Origin: Heyndrickxia coagulans 36D1
Lineage (GTDB): Bacteria > Bacillota > Bacilli > Bacillales > Bacillaceae_C
Reading direction: 5' to 3'
Assembly: GCF_000169195.2 (NCBI RefSeq)
Contig: NC_016023.1
Span: 186,001 to 250,000 of the forward strand
DNA length: 64,000 nucleotides
Shown: piece after piece, positions 18,284-27,813 of the stretch
Layout of the letters: each line of letters begins with the position of its first letter
How positions within the stretch are numbered: position 1 is the stretch's first letter
Notes under the pieces: generated by a model
The model's input: only the letters and a program-made list of their open reading frames with translations
Database searches by the model: none
Told to the model about the DNA's origin: nothing
Position numbers and translations under genes: made by a program

Positions 18284-18763
18284 GATAGTCCCTCCTTCCA
18301 ATTTTTCAAAACCGTTCAAAAAAAATGGCCTGACACGTTGTCGGCGGATTCCTTTTGTAAATGTTTTTACACTGCCAATAAGGAAAACGGTATACTACAA
18401 CTATAATCCATCTTTTCCTTTTTGGCTATTAATCAAAACTGTATGTAACGATATCGTCATACTAAGATCATTTATAAGTTTCCCAACATGTAAATATGCG
18501 GAATTCCGAAATATACCTGCCTATATTATATTTAATCATAAATTACCGCGAAGGTGTGATATTTTCGACACATTTTTATGGCAAATTTGTGTCATGGGAA
18601 ATAAATATTTTTCCTTCAGACTGTTTTACGATAAGATGATAGTTGGAAGCACCTTGCCGAACGGATTTTCTACTATATGAACGGTTGCAATGATGTGGGA
18701 CTGTATGTTGCATTCGTGGCTTGTGATACATGTTTACAAATGAGATTAAAGAAGGTGGAACAA
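18284..18763. promoter_or_regulatory. Divergent ctaB/ctaA control region
   Basis: This 480-bp gene-free region separates ctaB and ctaA. It holds an inverted pair GACACA/TGTGTC (18567-18572 and 18588-18593) with partly symmetrical flanks, and an AATTTGTGTC block somewhat like a ResD half-site. B. subtilis ctaA/ctaB are controlled by ResD; that control is only inferred here. A candidate TTTACA with TATACT (about 18370-18400) has a wide spacer. No promoter is convincing. Confidence 0.45.
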
Positions 18764-19711
18764 TTGCGCACAACTTTAAAATGGCTCGGAGTAGTGACAA
18801 CTTTATCGATGATGGTGGTTTTAATCGGCGGGGCACTTGTCACCAATACCGGTTCAAGCCTTGGCTGCGGCCGCCAATGGCCGCTTTGTAACGGCAAAAT
18901 TTTTCCTGATCCGCTCACTGTCGAGTCGCTGATTGAGTGGCTGCACAGGTTTTGCACGGGCATCGCATCGTTTCTTGTCTTTGCGCTTGCCATTTGGTCA
19001 TGGTTTGCAATCGGCCATAAAAGAGAAACGAAATTTTTATCCATTATTTCCGTCATTTTTCTGCTTCTGCAGGCATTGCTCGGTATGGCGGCAGTCGTCT
19101 GGGGTTCATCCGATCTTGTGATGGCACTTCATTTCGGCGTTTCGCTCATTTCGTTTGCGTCCGTGCTGATGCTAACGCTGATGGTTTTTGAATGGGACCA
19201 GAAATTTGACGCAGGCAGGCTTGTCCTTGAAAAAAGCATGAAATGGCATACGATCGGCGTGACCGTTTACAGCTTTATCGTCGTTTATACGGGCGCGCTT
19301 GTCCGCCATATGAATGCAAGCCTTGTTTGCCGGGATTTCCCGCTTTGTGTGAACGGTGACCCTTCCTTGCCCGCAAACCGGTTCGAATGGGTGCAGATGG
19401 GGCACCGAACGGCGGCACTCCTTATCTTTGTCTGGATTGCTTATATCACCTTTAGAGCCGTAAGACATTATCAAAACCAGCGCGTTATTTACTGGGGATG
19501 GATCATTGCGTTCGTGCTTGTCTGCCTGCAGGCTATTTCAGGCGCCATGGTTGTTTTTTCGAGGATGAATCTTACTTTCACCCTCCTGCACGCATTTTTC
19601 ATTTCCTGCCTGTTCGGCCTGTTGTGTTATTTGAACCTCGTTGTCGGGCGAGTGAAACAGTTTGCCAAAAGCAAAGACAGCCTCCCGCTAAAAAAAGCCC
19701 GGGTTCGCTGA
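18764..19711 (+). CDS. ctaA: Haem A synthase, CtaA
   Basis: The 315-residue protein has eight membrane helices in two related halves and oxidises the C8 methyl group of haem O. Conserved His are in EWLHRFCTG, ALHFGVSLISF, QMGHRTAALL and LLHAFFISC. A Cys pair in CGRQWPLCNG (first loop) and a second in LVCRDFPLCVNG match Bacillus CtaA. I chose TTG at 18764 because GAAGGTGG is correctly spaced and the protein then begins like its homologues; an in-frame ATG 24 nt upstream has no ribosome-binding site. Confidence 0.94.
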   Translation: MRTTLKWLGVVTTLSMMVVLIGGALVTNTGSSLGCGRQWPLCNGKIFPDPLTVESLIEWLHRFCTGIASFLVFALAIWSWFAIGHKRETKFLSIISVIFLLLQALLGMAAVVWGSSDLVMALHFGVSLISFASVLMLTLMVFEWDQKFDAGRLVLEKSMKWHTIGVTVYSFIVVYTGALVRHMNASLVCRDFPLCVNGDPSLPANRFEWVQMGHRTAALLIFVWIAYITFRAVRHYQNQRVIYWGWIIAFVLVCLQAISGAMVVFSRMNLTFTLLHAFFISCLFGLLCYLNLVVGRVKQFAKSKDSLPLKKARVR

Positions 19712-19791
19712 GTTTGGAAAAACCAATGGTACCGCATGTTGCGGCTTGGTGCAAAATAAGGCAGCAAAGGGCTTACGTAAGATAGGCGGAA

Positions 19792-19824
19792 AAGGCGCAA
19801 GGCATAAAACCTTGCGCCTTTTTA
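19792..19824. terminator. Terminator between ctaA and ftsW
   Basis: AAGGCGCAAGG (19792-19802) and CCTTGCGCCTT (19810-19820) form an 11-bp stem followed by T residues. It serves ctaA and probably also ftsW from the opposite strand. In B. subtilis pycA lies in this position. Confidence 0.85.
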
Positions 19825-19868
19825 TTTTATCCTCTGCTTTCACTCTGCCGAGCACCCGTTTTTAAACG

Positions 19869-21086
19869 TTACGGCCTTGAGTAGACCTGATACGGCCTCC
19901 GGTTTGCTCCGCCCGCTTCCTGCGGCTTTTCCTGTTTGTGTTTATACTTTTCCTCATACTTTGTAAACATGCCCACATTGACCAGAATGCCGAGGGAAAG
20001 GGACAAAATCAGAAGCGATGAACCGCCGTAGCTGATAAACGGTAGTGTCACCCCCGTAATTGGAATCAGGCCGCAGACGCCGCCCAGATTGATAAATGTC
20101 TGGATGGCAATCATGCCGGAAATTCCGATCGCAAGCAGGCTCCCGAACTGGTCTTTTGAATGGATGCCGATATATATGCCGCGCAGCACAATGTAGCAAA
20201 GCCCGCCGATCACAAACAGGACGCCAAAAGCCCCGAGTTCTTCAGCAATAATGGCCATAATAAAGTCGGTGTGGGGCTCTGGAAGATAACCGAGCTTTTG
20301 AATGCTTTCCCCGAGCCCCTGCCCTTTCAGCCCGCCTGACCCGATCGCAATATAGGAGTTTACGAGCTGAAGACCTTCCCCGCCTTCGTTCTGAAAAGGA
20401 TTCAAATAGCCTGTAAACCGTGCGATCTTAACCGGCGTAAAGATTTTGTCCTTTTCCAGAAAAAGAAACGGCGACAACAGAACGGCAAATAGAAGCCCGA
20501 GCCCTGCCAGCTTCAGCATGGTTTTCAGGCGCATGCCGGATGCAACGATGATCGTGCAGCCAATCCCAAAAATGATGGTCGCCGTCCCGATATCCGGCTG
20601 GATCGCAACCAGGAAACAAACAACGATAAGAAAGATAAGCGGCGGGACAACCCCTTTGTTAAAGATGTCAATGTATGCCTGTTTCTTGGCATAAACGGCG
20701 GACAGATAAATAATAATCGCAACTTTCACAAATTCCGACGGCTGCACGGAACTGGAACCGAGCCGGAACCAGCTTTGCGCGTTATTCGACGTATGGCCGA
20801 AAATAAACAGTGCCAAAAGCCCGAACATCGACCCGCACATCAGCACTGCAAGGAATTTTTTGCTCGCGTATAGTTTATACGGGAGAAAAGCCGTAACGGT
20901 AAACGCAAGGAGCGCAAGGGCCAAATTGATTTTCTGCTTGTTGTAAAAATAGGCGCTGTCCAGCCCGTAACGCTGCACTGCAATCACCATGCTGGAACTG
21001 TAAATCATTACCAAACCGAATAAGCAAAGAAGCAGGTAGACAACGATGACCGAGTAGTCGAATGATTTTAAGATTTTTTTCAGCAT
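19869..21086 (-). CDS. ftsW: FtsW/RodA/SpoVE-family peptidoglycan glycosyltransferase
   Basis: The 405-residue SEDS protein has ten membrane helices and polymerises lipid II at the division site with a partner class B PBP. Typical motifs are SSVQPSEFVKVAIIIYLSA, QPDIGTATIIFG, GGLKGQGLGESIQKLGYLPEPHTD and VTLPFISYGGSSLL (each read from the sequence). The ATG at 21084-21086 follows AAGG. Position beside ylaN and ctaA matches B. subtilis ftsW rather than rodA or spoVE. Confidence 0.92.
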   Translation of the reverse strand: MLKKILKSFDYSVIVVYLLLCLFGLVMIYSSSMVIAVQRYGLDSAYFYNKQKINLALALLAFTVTAFLPYKLYASKKFLAVLMCGSMFGLLALFIFGHTSNNAQSWFRLGSSSVQPSEFVKVAIIIYLSAVYAKKQAYIDIFNKGVVPPLIFLIVVCFLVAIQPDIGTATIIFGIGCTIIVASGMRLKTMLKLAGLGLLFAVLLSPFLFLEKDKIFTPVKIARFTGYLNPFQNEGGEGLQLVNSYIAIGSGGLKGQGLGESIQKLGYLPEPHTDFIMAIIAEELGAFGVLFVIGGLCYIVLRGIYIGIHSKDQFGSLLAIGISGMIAIQTFINLGGVCGLIPITGVTLPFISYGGSSLLILSLSLGILVNVGMFTKYEEKYKHKQEKPQEAGGANRRPYQVYSRP

Positions 21087-21225
21087 AGGAACCTTCCAAT
21101 CCGTAAAAACTGCAACATTCATGATAAAAAATATTCTACCGTTTTAAAAAAACTCCTGCCGTTATTTTTAAATTATAACATCTTTTTCGCCGGCCGCCAT
21201 TGCCTGACCCTTATTCAAAAAATAA

Positions 21226-21259
21226 AAAACTCAAACAACCGGAACATCGTTTGAGTTTT
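21226..21259 (-). terminator. Terminator after ylaN
   Basis: AAAACTCAAAC (21226-21236) and GTTTGAGTTTT (21249-21259) form an 11-bp stem. On the minus strand it is followed by TTATTTTTTG, right after the ylaN stop codon. Confidence 0.85.
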
Positions 21260-21264
21260 CAACA

Positions 21265-21546
21265 TTATTTTTTTATATATGCATCATGCAAAAGGGACAG
21301 TTCCTGTTCAAGCGAATCAAGAAGCCGCTTTCCATCACCGGCATCCACTAAGCCGAGCCGGACCGCAAAATCTATTTCACGGGATAAACCAAACATTTGT
21401 GTATCCAATACTTCCTCATATAAAGGGCATTGGGGCATCGTTAAGTTATCCATTTGAACCTGAATTAATTTTAATATCTTTTCTGCGTCCGCCTTGAGCA
21501 GGCTGTATGCTTTCTCCCGGTGGTTCACCTTTGTTTCAGACGCCAA
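21265..21546 (-). CDS. ylaN: YlaN (UPF0358), iron-linked Fur partner
   Basis: The 93-residue protein is nearly identical to B. subtilis YlaN through [20 protein letters not shown] and [20 protein letters not shown]. YlaN is conditionally essential and has been linked to iron homeostasis through the Fur repressor. TTG at 21544-21546 follows GGGGGG and gives the family start ([14 protein letters not shown]). Confidence 0.93.
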   Translation of the reverse strand: MASETKVNHREKAYSLLKADAEKILKLIQVQMDNLTMPQCPLYEEVLDTQMFGLSREIDFAVRLGLVDAGDGKRLLDSLEQELSLLHDAYIKK

Positions 21547-21786
21547 ATTGATCCCCCCGTTCACATATCAATCTAATTAAAAATTGTACCTTTAAAACCG
21601 TGATTTTGCAAGTTATACGAAATCAATAAACGCCCGGAATCCCGTAAACAACCCGGGGGAGACAGAATTTGAAATTCCGCAATTCCCCGACCGCGAACGC
21701 TTTCCGAACGGTTTTTATACGCTTTCAAGTGACACGGGCAGCCGTGAAAGGTATAATGCTGTATAGACGGACAGAAAGGGGCCACA

Positions 21787-22281
21787 ATGATGATTATGCA
21801 AATAAAGGGAAAAGTGAAGTTTCCGATTACGCTAGATATCGGCACTTGGATATTTGATGACCGGAAAGTCGATCTTGATACATATTTCGACGAAGAAAAG
21901 CAGGAAACCAGCCAGGAAGAAGCCTACTTAAAGAAAACCGGCAAATATTTTGACAAAGCCATGGCAGAAGGGGCCGATCCGCAGGCTGCTGTAAGGACAA
22001 AGCCAAAGTTTAAACGGCAGCATTTAAAAACTGGGACATTTGGAATCCCAGTCGGCCTGTTCATTCAAAATGCGGAGCCGCTGGAAGATGCGGAAAAAAT
22101 CGTGTTTGAAACAAAGAACGGGCCTGTCGCTTATCCGCTTGAAATGGCTGGCCATTTAATTGCTGCCTTTTCTATTAAAGGAAGAGCGCTGAAAGAAGAC
22201 GGCCCGCTTCATATTTTATTGGATGACGGTTCAAACCGGGAAAACCCGGTCAAATATGTAACCGGTATGCGCATTGAATAA
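21787..22281 (+). CDS. YlaL-type conserved hypothetical protein
   Basis: The 164-residue soluble protein begins MMIMQIKGKVKFPITLDIG and contains WIFDDRKVDLDTYF and LKTGTFGIPVGLFIQNAEP. Related Bacillaceae proteins are sometimes called peptidyl-prolyl isomerase, but I see no cyclophilin, FKBP or parvulin motif. It occupies the place of B. subtilis ylaL, between ylaN and the phoH gene, so it is probably the same family. Function unknown. Confidence 0.75.
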   Translation: MMIMQIKGKVKFPITLDIGTWIFDDRKVDLDTYFDEEKQETSQEEAYLKKTGKYFDKAMAEGADPQAAVRTKPKFKRQHLKTGTFGIPVGLFIQNAEPLEDAEKIVFETKNGPVAYPLEMAGHLIAAFSIKGRALKEDGPLHILLDDGSNRENPVKYVTGMRIE

Positions 22282-22347
22282 TCCCGGATGCCGGGGGCAG
22301 CATAAACGTTTTAAGACAGCTGCACCCGGTTTTTTCATATGGTGGTC

Positions 22348-23676
22348 TTACAAAAGGTCTGCCGCGATTTGCGCGAGTTTTGAGCGCTCGCCCTTAAGCA
22401 GCTGCACATGCCCGGCAAGCGGCACATCTTTAAATTTCTCAACGACGTACGTTAGCCCGTTATTGTAAGCATCCAAATACGGATGGTCAATTTGTTCCGG
22501 ATCCCCCATTAACACGATCTTACTCTGTTCCCCTACCCTTGTTAAAATCGTCTTCACTTCATGCTTGGATAAATTTTGCGCCTCATCAATAATGATATAT
22601 TGCTCCGGGATACTGCGCCCGCGGATATACGTCAGCGCCTCCACTTCAATCGAACTCATGCCGGACAATATGCCATCAATTTCTCCCGCTTTTTTCGTAT
22701 TAAACAAAAACTCAAGATTATCGTAGATGGGCTGCATCCACGGCCGCAGCTTTTCCTCTTTTTCTCCCGGCAAATAGCCGATATCTTTGCCAAACGGAAC
22801 AATCGGACGAGCGACCAAAAGCTTTTTATAATCATGCAAATCTTCCGTCTGCATCAGGCCTGCAGCAAGGGCAAGCAATGTTTTACCCGTTCCTGCTTTT
22901 CCGGTCAGGGTGACGAGCGGAATATCGGGGCGCAGCAAAAGTTCCATTGCCATCCACTGCTGGGCGTTTCTCGGCTTAATTCCCCAGACAGCATCCTGCA
23001 CATGAAAGAGCTTTTTCGCCGTTTTTCCAGCCTGATCCACAATGGCAATTGCGGAAGCCGAGCTGCCGAGCGCATCTTTCAAAATCAGAAATTGGTTCGG
23101 GTAGAACGGGTGGTTGGCAATTTCGCTCAGCGACAGTTCCTGCTTTTCATAAAACCGTTTCAATAAATCGGGGCTGATATACATTTCCATTTGCCCGGTA
23201 TAAAGATGATCGAGGCTTACGACACGGTCGTTTAAAAAATCTTCCGCCAACAGGCCGAGCGCGTCCGCTTTTACCCGGACGAGCGCATCTTTGCTGACAA
23301 GAATCACCGGGCGGCCATTTTCTTTTCTCTCTTCTTCCAGCGATAAATTTTTCGCAACCGCGAGGATCCGGTTGTCATTTGTTTTTTCCACGAAAATATC
23401 CTGCAGCTGGTGAAAGGAGCGGTGATTCAGCTCAATTCTGAGCACACCCCCGTTTTCAAGCGGGATTTTCTCATGCAGTTTTCCGGCTTGCCGGAAACCG
23501 TCCATTAATTTGGATACCTGGCGCGCATTTCTGCCGATTTCGTCCATATTTCGTTTTTTAGAATCCACTTCTTCCAGTACAACAGCCGGTATGACAATTT
23601 CATTATCTTCAAAAGAAAAGATGGCATATGGATCCTGGAGCAATACATTGGTATCCAAGACGTATATTTTCTTCAA
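22348..23676 (-). CDS. ylaK: PIN domain-PhoH ATPase (YlaK, PhoH2-like)
   Basis: The 442-residue protein joins an N-terminal PIN nuclease domain (YVLDTNVLLQDPYAIFSF, later KTNDNRILAVA with acidic residues) to a C-terminal PhoH ATPase (about 240-442) with Walker A LTGKAGTGKTLLALAAG and Walker B QYIIIDEAQNLS. PhoH2 proteins act as ATP-driven RNA helicase/ribonucleases in other bacteria. The TTG start follows AGGGGG. It is a single gene divergent from the YlaL-type gene. Confidence 0.92.
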   Translation of the reverse strand: MKKIYVLDTNVLLQDPYAIFSFEDNEIVIPAVVLEEVDSKKRNMDEIGRNARQVSKLMDGFRQAGKLHEKIPLENGGVLRIELNHRSFHQLQDIFVEKTNDNRILAVAKNLSLEEERKENGRPVILVSKDALVRVKADALGLLAEDFLNDRVVSLDHLYTGQMEMYISPDLLKRFYEKQELSLSEIANHPFYPNQFLILKDALGSSASAIAIVDQAGKTAKKLFHVQDAVWGIKPRNAQQWMAMELLLRPDIPLVTLTGKAGTGKTLLALAAGLMQTEDLHDYKKLLVARPIVPFGKDIGYLPGEKEEKLRPWMQPIYDNLEFLFNTKKAGEIDGILSGMSSIEVEALTYIRGRSIPEQYIIIDEAQNLSKHEVKTILTRVGEQSKIVLMGDPEQIDHPYLDAYNNGLTYVVEKFKDVPLAGHVQLLKGERSKLAQIAADLL

Positions 23677-23833
23677 ATCGATGCCCCCTGCTTCATATGG
23701 ATTATGTTAGTTTATGTGAGCGCGGTGTGACCTGTTCATCGCTGGGATTGGACAAAGGACCAGGCACTGCTAAAGTATATGTACGGGCAAGTCCGGTTAG
23801 AATCATTGCGCGCGTCCAGTTCTTTTGCGGCAC

Positions 23834-23859
23834 AAAAAAAAGCTTCCGGAACCGGAAGC
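23834..23859 (-). terminator. Terminator after ylaH
   Basis: GCTTCCGG (23842-23849) and CCGGAAGC (23852-23859) form the stem; eight T residues follow on the minus strand. It is 4 nt past the ylaH stop codon. Confidence 0.88.
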
Positions 23860-23862
23860 GTG

Positions 23863-24195
23863 CTACATTGGAAAACGTTCCTTTTTTTCAGTTTTTTTAT
23901 GCTGATACAGGCGGATTTTGTAAACGCCGAGCACAACAGCCGCTAAACAGAGCGACTCCCCCACGGGCAAAAAGATGGCAAAAAACGTGAGCAGCGTGCA
24001 TCCCAAAAGGAGCAGTACATAAATAACAGCAGATTTCAGAACTGGCAACTTTCTCGCAAATCCGAGCCGGTAGACAATGACCGAAAGAACGACGATGGTC
24101 AGATACAAGGCCCACATCCCCGGTTCCGGGTTTTCATCCACTTTGTACAACGCCGCAAAAAATGACAATTGGTGGTGAACCGCCTCGCTTGTCAT
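23863..24195 (-). CDS. ylaH: YlaH-like membrane protein
   Basis: The 110-residue protein has three membrane helices (about 27-45, 53-72 and 76-92) and a Lys-rich cytoplasmic tail, matching YlaH. Function unknown. It follows typA in the same direction with its own GGGGAG ribosome-binding site. The genes ylaI and ylaJ, which lie between ylaH and ylaK in B. subtilis, are absent. Confidence 0.85.
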   Translation of the reverse strand: MTSEAVHHQLSFFAALYKVDENPEPGMWALYLTIVVLSVIVYRLGFARKLPVLKSAVIYVLLLLGCTLLTFFAIFLPVGESLCLAAVVLGVYKIRLYQHKKTEKKERFPM

Positions 24196-24259
24196 CCTAT
24201 CTCCCCTTTTCCCCTTTGAATATATGAAAGAACAGGGTCATGCCGGCCCTATTCTTTGC

Positions 24260-26104
24260 TTATGCATTCTCTGCTGCTTTTGCCCGTTTCTGCGCTTTTT
24301 CGCGCTCGCTCTTATTCAGGATTTTTTTGCGCAGCCGGATTGATTCTGGCGTCACTTCGCAATATTCGTCGTCGTTCAGGTATTCGAGCGCCTGTTCTAA
24401 CGACATTATGCGCGGCTTTTTGATGACCGCCGTCTGGTCTTTTGTTGCCGAGCGGACGTTTGTCGCGTGTTTTGCTTTCGTAATATTGACAGCAATATCA
24501 TTTTCACGGGAGTTTTCCCCGACGATCATGCCTTCATAAATGTCCGTGCCTGGCTCGACAAACAGCGTGCCACGGTCTTCCACCTGCATCATGCCGTATG
24601 TCGTGGCTTTGCCCGTTTCCATGGAGACGAGAACGCCGTTTCTGCGGCCGCCGACACGACCAGACTGCATTGGCTGGTAGGAATCAAACGTATGGTTTAA
24701 AATGCCGTAACCCCTCGTGAGCGTCATAAATTCGGTCGTATAGCCGATCAATCCGCGGGCCGGGACATTGAAAATCAGGCGGACTTGTCCATTTCCGTTA
24801 TTGATCATATCGAGCATTTCGCCTTTCCGGGAACCGAGCGACTCAATAATCGCACCGGTGTGTTCTTCCGGTGTATCGATTTGGACACGTTCCACCGGTT
24901 CGCATTTGACGCCGTCGATTTCTTTAATGATCACTTTCGGTTTTGAAACCTGCAGTTCAAACCCTTCACGGCGCATATTTTCAATTAAAATGGATAAATG
25001 CAGTTCCCCCCGTCCAGATACAACCCATGCATCCGGAGAGTCAGTGTTTTCAACACGCAAGCTGACATCCGTCTGCAGCTGCGAACGGAGCCGTTCTTCA
25101 ATTTTCCGCGCCGTCACAAATTTTCCTTCACGGCCGGCAAACGGGCTGTTGTTGACAAGGAAAGTCATTTGCAAAGTCGGCTCATCAATGCGGAGCGGCG
25201 TCAGTGCTTCCTGGTGTTCAACCGGGCAGACCGTTTCCCCGACATTGATGTCTTCCATTCCGGATACCGCAATTAAATCCCCGGCATATGCTTCCTCAAT
25301 TTCTTCCCGCTTCAGCCCGAAGAAACCGAACATTTTGGTGACACGGAACTGCTTGACGCTGCCGTCCAGCTTCATCAATGCCACCTGCTGGCCGACATGC
25401 ATTTTTCCGCGGAAAATGCGGCCGATGCCGATCCGCCCGACATAATCGTTGTAATCAAGCAGGGCAACCTGGAACTGGAGCGGTTCTTCGCGGTTGTCGA
25501 TAGGTGCCGGAATATGTTCGATAATCGTATCAAACAGCACTTTCATATTTTCTTCCTGTTTGGCCGGATCCGGATCGAGGCTTGCCGTCCCGTTAATGGC
25601 GGAAGCATACACAACCGGAAATTCCAGCTGTTCATCATTAGCATCCAGCTCAATAAATAATTCAAGCACTTCATCAACCACTTCTTCAGGGCGTGCAAAA
25701 TCGCGGTCAATTTTGTTTACGACCACAATCGGCGTCAAGTTTTGTTCCAGTGCTTTTTTCAGCACGAAACGCGTCTGCGGCATGCAGCCTTCATAGGCAT
25801 CCACCACAAGCAAGACCCCGTCCACCATTTTCATAATCCGTTCGACTTCGCCGCCAAAGTCAGCATGTCCCGGAGTATCCAAAATATTGATTTTCTTATC
25901 TTTATAATGAACTGCCGTATTTTTGGCAAGGATCGTAATGCCTCTTTCCCGTTCCAGATCATTGGAATCCATTGCACGTTCTTCAACATGCTCATTGGCA
26001 CGGAAAGTACCGGACTGCTTCAGCAGCTGGTCCACAAGTGTCGTCTTCCCATGGTCTACGTGCGCGATAATGGCAATGTTGCGTAAATCTTCTCTTCTTT
26101 TCAA
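24260..26104 (-). CDS. typA: Ribosome-associated translational GTPase TypA/BipA
   Basis: The 614-residue GTPase has G1 [10 protein letters not shown]3 [11 protein letters not shown] and G4 NKIDRD in the first 150 residues, then EF-G-like beta and alpha-beta domains and the TypA C-terminal domain ([20 protein letters not shown]). It assists 50S assembly under stress and cold. TTG at 26102-26104 is the better start because GGAGG lies 8 nt upstream, while the ATG two codons earlier is only about 3 nt from it. Confidence 0.96.
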   Translation of the reverse strand: MKRREDLRNIAIIAHVDHGKTTLVDQLLKQSGTFRANEHVEERAMDSNDLERERGITILAKNTAVHYKDKKINILDTPGHADFGGEVERIMKMVDGVLLVVDAYEGCMPQTRFVLKKALEQNLTPIVVVNKIDRDFARPEEVVDEVLELFIELDANDEQLEFPVVYASAINGTASLDPDPAKQEENMKVLFDTIIEHIPAPIDNREEPLQFQVALLDYNDYVGRIGIGRIFRGKMHVGQQVALMKLDGSVKQFRVTKMFGFFGLKREEIEEAYAGDLIAVSGMEDINVGETVCPVEHQEALTPLRIDEPTLQMTFLVNNSPFAGREGKFVTARKIEERLRSQLQTDVSLRVENTDSPDAWVVSGRGELHLSILIENMRREGFELQVSKPKVIIKEIDGVKCEPVERVQIDTPEEHTGAIIESLGSRKGEMLDMINNGNGQVRLIFNVPARGLIGYTTEFMTLTRGYGILNHTFDSYQPMQSGRVGGRRNGVLVSMETGKATTYGMMQVEDRGTLFVEPGTDIYEGMIVGENSRENDIAVNITKAKHATNVRSATKDQTAVIKKPRIMSLEQALEYLNDDEYCEVTPESIRLRKKILNKSEREKAQKRAKAAENA

Positions 26105-26228
26105 AAACATTTCCTCCTGCCTAAACGCAAATCTATGTTAGTCTGTACCTTTAACTAAAATATTATAACACAATGCTGGCTTTATTAAAACATTTTCGCT
26201 AAAATAAGGGGAGAGGGAGGTTCATCAT

Positions 26229-26414
26229 ATGCGGGAAATCAAATGGGTATTTGTGTTCTTTTCACTGGCTGCATTCCTTTCCATGTGCGGCATCGGCGTT
26301 GCGATCGGCGCCCAAAGCGTTGCCGGCATTCTCGGTTGCACCGCGCTTCTCATTGTCATTATGGGATTCGGCTTTAAAACAAAGAAAAAAATGCGTGAAG
26401 AGGGGAAACTGTGA
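26229..26414 (+). CDS. ylaF: YlaF family small membrane protein (DUF5325)
   Basis: The 61-residue protein has two membrane helices (about 5-28 and 31-50) and a charged tail (KTKKKMREEGKL). It matches YlaF in sequence pattern and in position beside typA. Function unknown. It ends 12 nt from the convergent yktC stop codon. Confidence 0.85.
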   Translation: MREIKWVFVFFSLAAFLSMCGIGVAIGAQSVAGILGCTALLIVIMGFGFKTKKKMREEGKL

Positions 26415-26426
26415 GCCCCTCTTTTC

Positions 26427-27221
26427 TTATTCCTGCCCTTTTAGATACCGCTTTAAAATTTCCTCATGCAGCCCGGGCTTGCCGGCAAACACGGAACTGT
26501 TCCCGAGCATATCGAGCGGGCGCCCGAAAACATCCGTCACAACGCCGCCCACTTCTTCCACGATCACTTTCCCGGCGGCAAAATCCCACGGCGACAGGCG
26601 CATCGTAATATAAGCATCAAGCCTTCCCATTGCCACATAAGCAAGCTCAAGCGCTGCCGACCCGTAACTCCTTGTGCCGCGCACATCCCTGACAAGCGCT
26701 GCCAGACGGGCCGGGTCGATACCCCTGTTTTCCACCATGCAATACGGATTCAGCGCAAGGATCGTATCTTCCAGCCTGTTTTGCGCAAGTAACGGAATCC
26801 GTTCCCCGTTAAAATAAGCCCCCTTGCCCTTTTCTGCAAAATACAATTCTTTCCGGACGACATCATAAATATAGCCCAGTTTGCCTTCTCCGTTCTCGTA
26901 GACCCCAATGGAAATCATGAAATTGACTTTTTGGTGGACAAAATTGACCGTCCCGTCAATCGGATCCACAATCCAGAGGATGCCTTCTGTATCACGAATA
27001 TCCTCACCGAAGCCTTCTTCACCCAAAATGTGGTGATCCGGAAAGGTTGTCCGGATTTTGCCGATTAAAAATTGTTCTGTTTCCTTGTCAATATTGGTAA
27101 CCAGATCATTGCGGTCCGATTTTGTTTCAATTTGCAGCGGTTTTTGCGAAGCAAGAATCCGCTCGCCCGCTTCCCTGATCCACCGGACGGCATATGTATT
27201 GATTTCTTCCCATCTGTCCAT
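26427..27221 (-). CDS. yktC: Inositol-1-monophosphatase family protein YktC (SuhB-like)
   Basis: The 264-residue protein has the full metal-binding set of the IMPase family: GEEGFGED, WIVDPIDGTVNFVH and the late motif LSPWDFAAGKVIVEE. B. subtilis YktC has inositol monophosphatase and fructose-1,6-bisphosphatase-like activity in vitro; the in vivo substrate is uncertain. The ATG at 27219-27221 follows GGAGGGCC. It lies downstream of the YkzI-like gene on the same strand. Confidence 0.9.
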   Translation of the reverse strand: MDRWEEINTYAVRWIREAGERILASQKPLQIETKSDRNDLVTNIDKETEQFLIGKIRTTFPDHHILGEEGFGEDIRDTEGILWIVDPIDGTVNFVHQKVNFMISIGVYENGEGKLGYIYDVVRKELYFAEKGKGAYFNGERIPLLAQNRLEDTILALNPYCMVENRGIDPARLAALVRDVRGTRSYGSAALELAYVAMGRLDAYITMRLSPWDFAAGKVIVEEVGGVVTDVFGRPLDMLGNSSVFAGKPGLHEEILKRYLKGQE

Positions 27222-27423
27222 AGTCGGGCCCTCCATCTATGCAAATCATTTCCCTTAAGCGTAAAGGAAATAAAGACAATTATCAAGTTTTGAGAATGCG
27301 TCCGAAATCGTTTTCCCATAGCGGTTTTGTCAGTAAAGATGAACCTCTCCTGCACAAAAACGAACCCCATCTGTATCCAATACAGGGAGTCCGCTTTCAA
27401 CGACATCCTGCCTTTTCGTTCCA

Positions 27424-27618
27424 TTACATGGCTTTCATTTTCAGCAGTTCTTCACGGATTTTTTCCAGACGCTTAATCGACTTTCCTTTTTGCTCTTCAT
27501 CTTTCATTTCCATCGCTTCATATAACGTAGCCAGTTCGTAATCCAGTTCCATGCGCAATACTGCAATCCGTTTTCTTTCATAAGGTTTTCTTTTCACCGA
27601 AGAGATTACTTGTTTCAT
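27424..27618 (-). CDS. YkzI-like small conserved protein
   Basis: The 64-residue highly charged, probably coiled-coil protein contains RMELDYELATLYEAMEMKDE and IKRLEKIREELLKM. Position between yktB and yktC matches B. subtilis ykzI. Function unknown. The ATG at 27616-27618 has a GGAGGATG ribosome-binding site. Confidence 0.75.
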   Translation of the reverse strand: MKQVISSVKRKPYERKRIAVLRMELDYELATLYEAMEMKDEEQKGKSIKRLEKIREELLKMKAM

Positions 27619-27743
27619 TTTTCTTCACATCCTCCTGGGGTAATGATATGAATTTTCTGATATTATCTTTATATATATTATGTGTAATCTCGATTGATGT
27701 AACAAAATTGTGTGTATACCTATTTTTACCCACCGGCTTTTAT

Positions 27744-27773
27744 TTGTTAAACCTCCCTGATGGATGATAAAAT
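27744..27773 (+). promoter_or_regulatory. SigA promoter of yktB
   Basis: TTGTTA (27744-27749) and TAAAAT (27768-27773) are 18 bp apart, 40 bp before the yktB ATG. Confidence 0.65.
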
Positions 27774-27813
27774 ATGAATATCCCCATGGTTCATACAGAA
27801 CGGAGGTGAACAA

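Noticed and set aside
24768-25445. Long frame antisense to typA (225 codons)
   Set aside because: It is a codon-usage shadow of a highly conserved gene, rich in Ser/Arg, with no ribosome-binding site.
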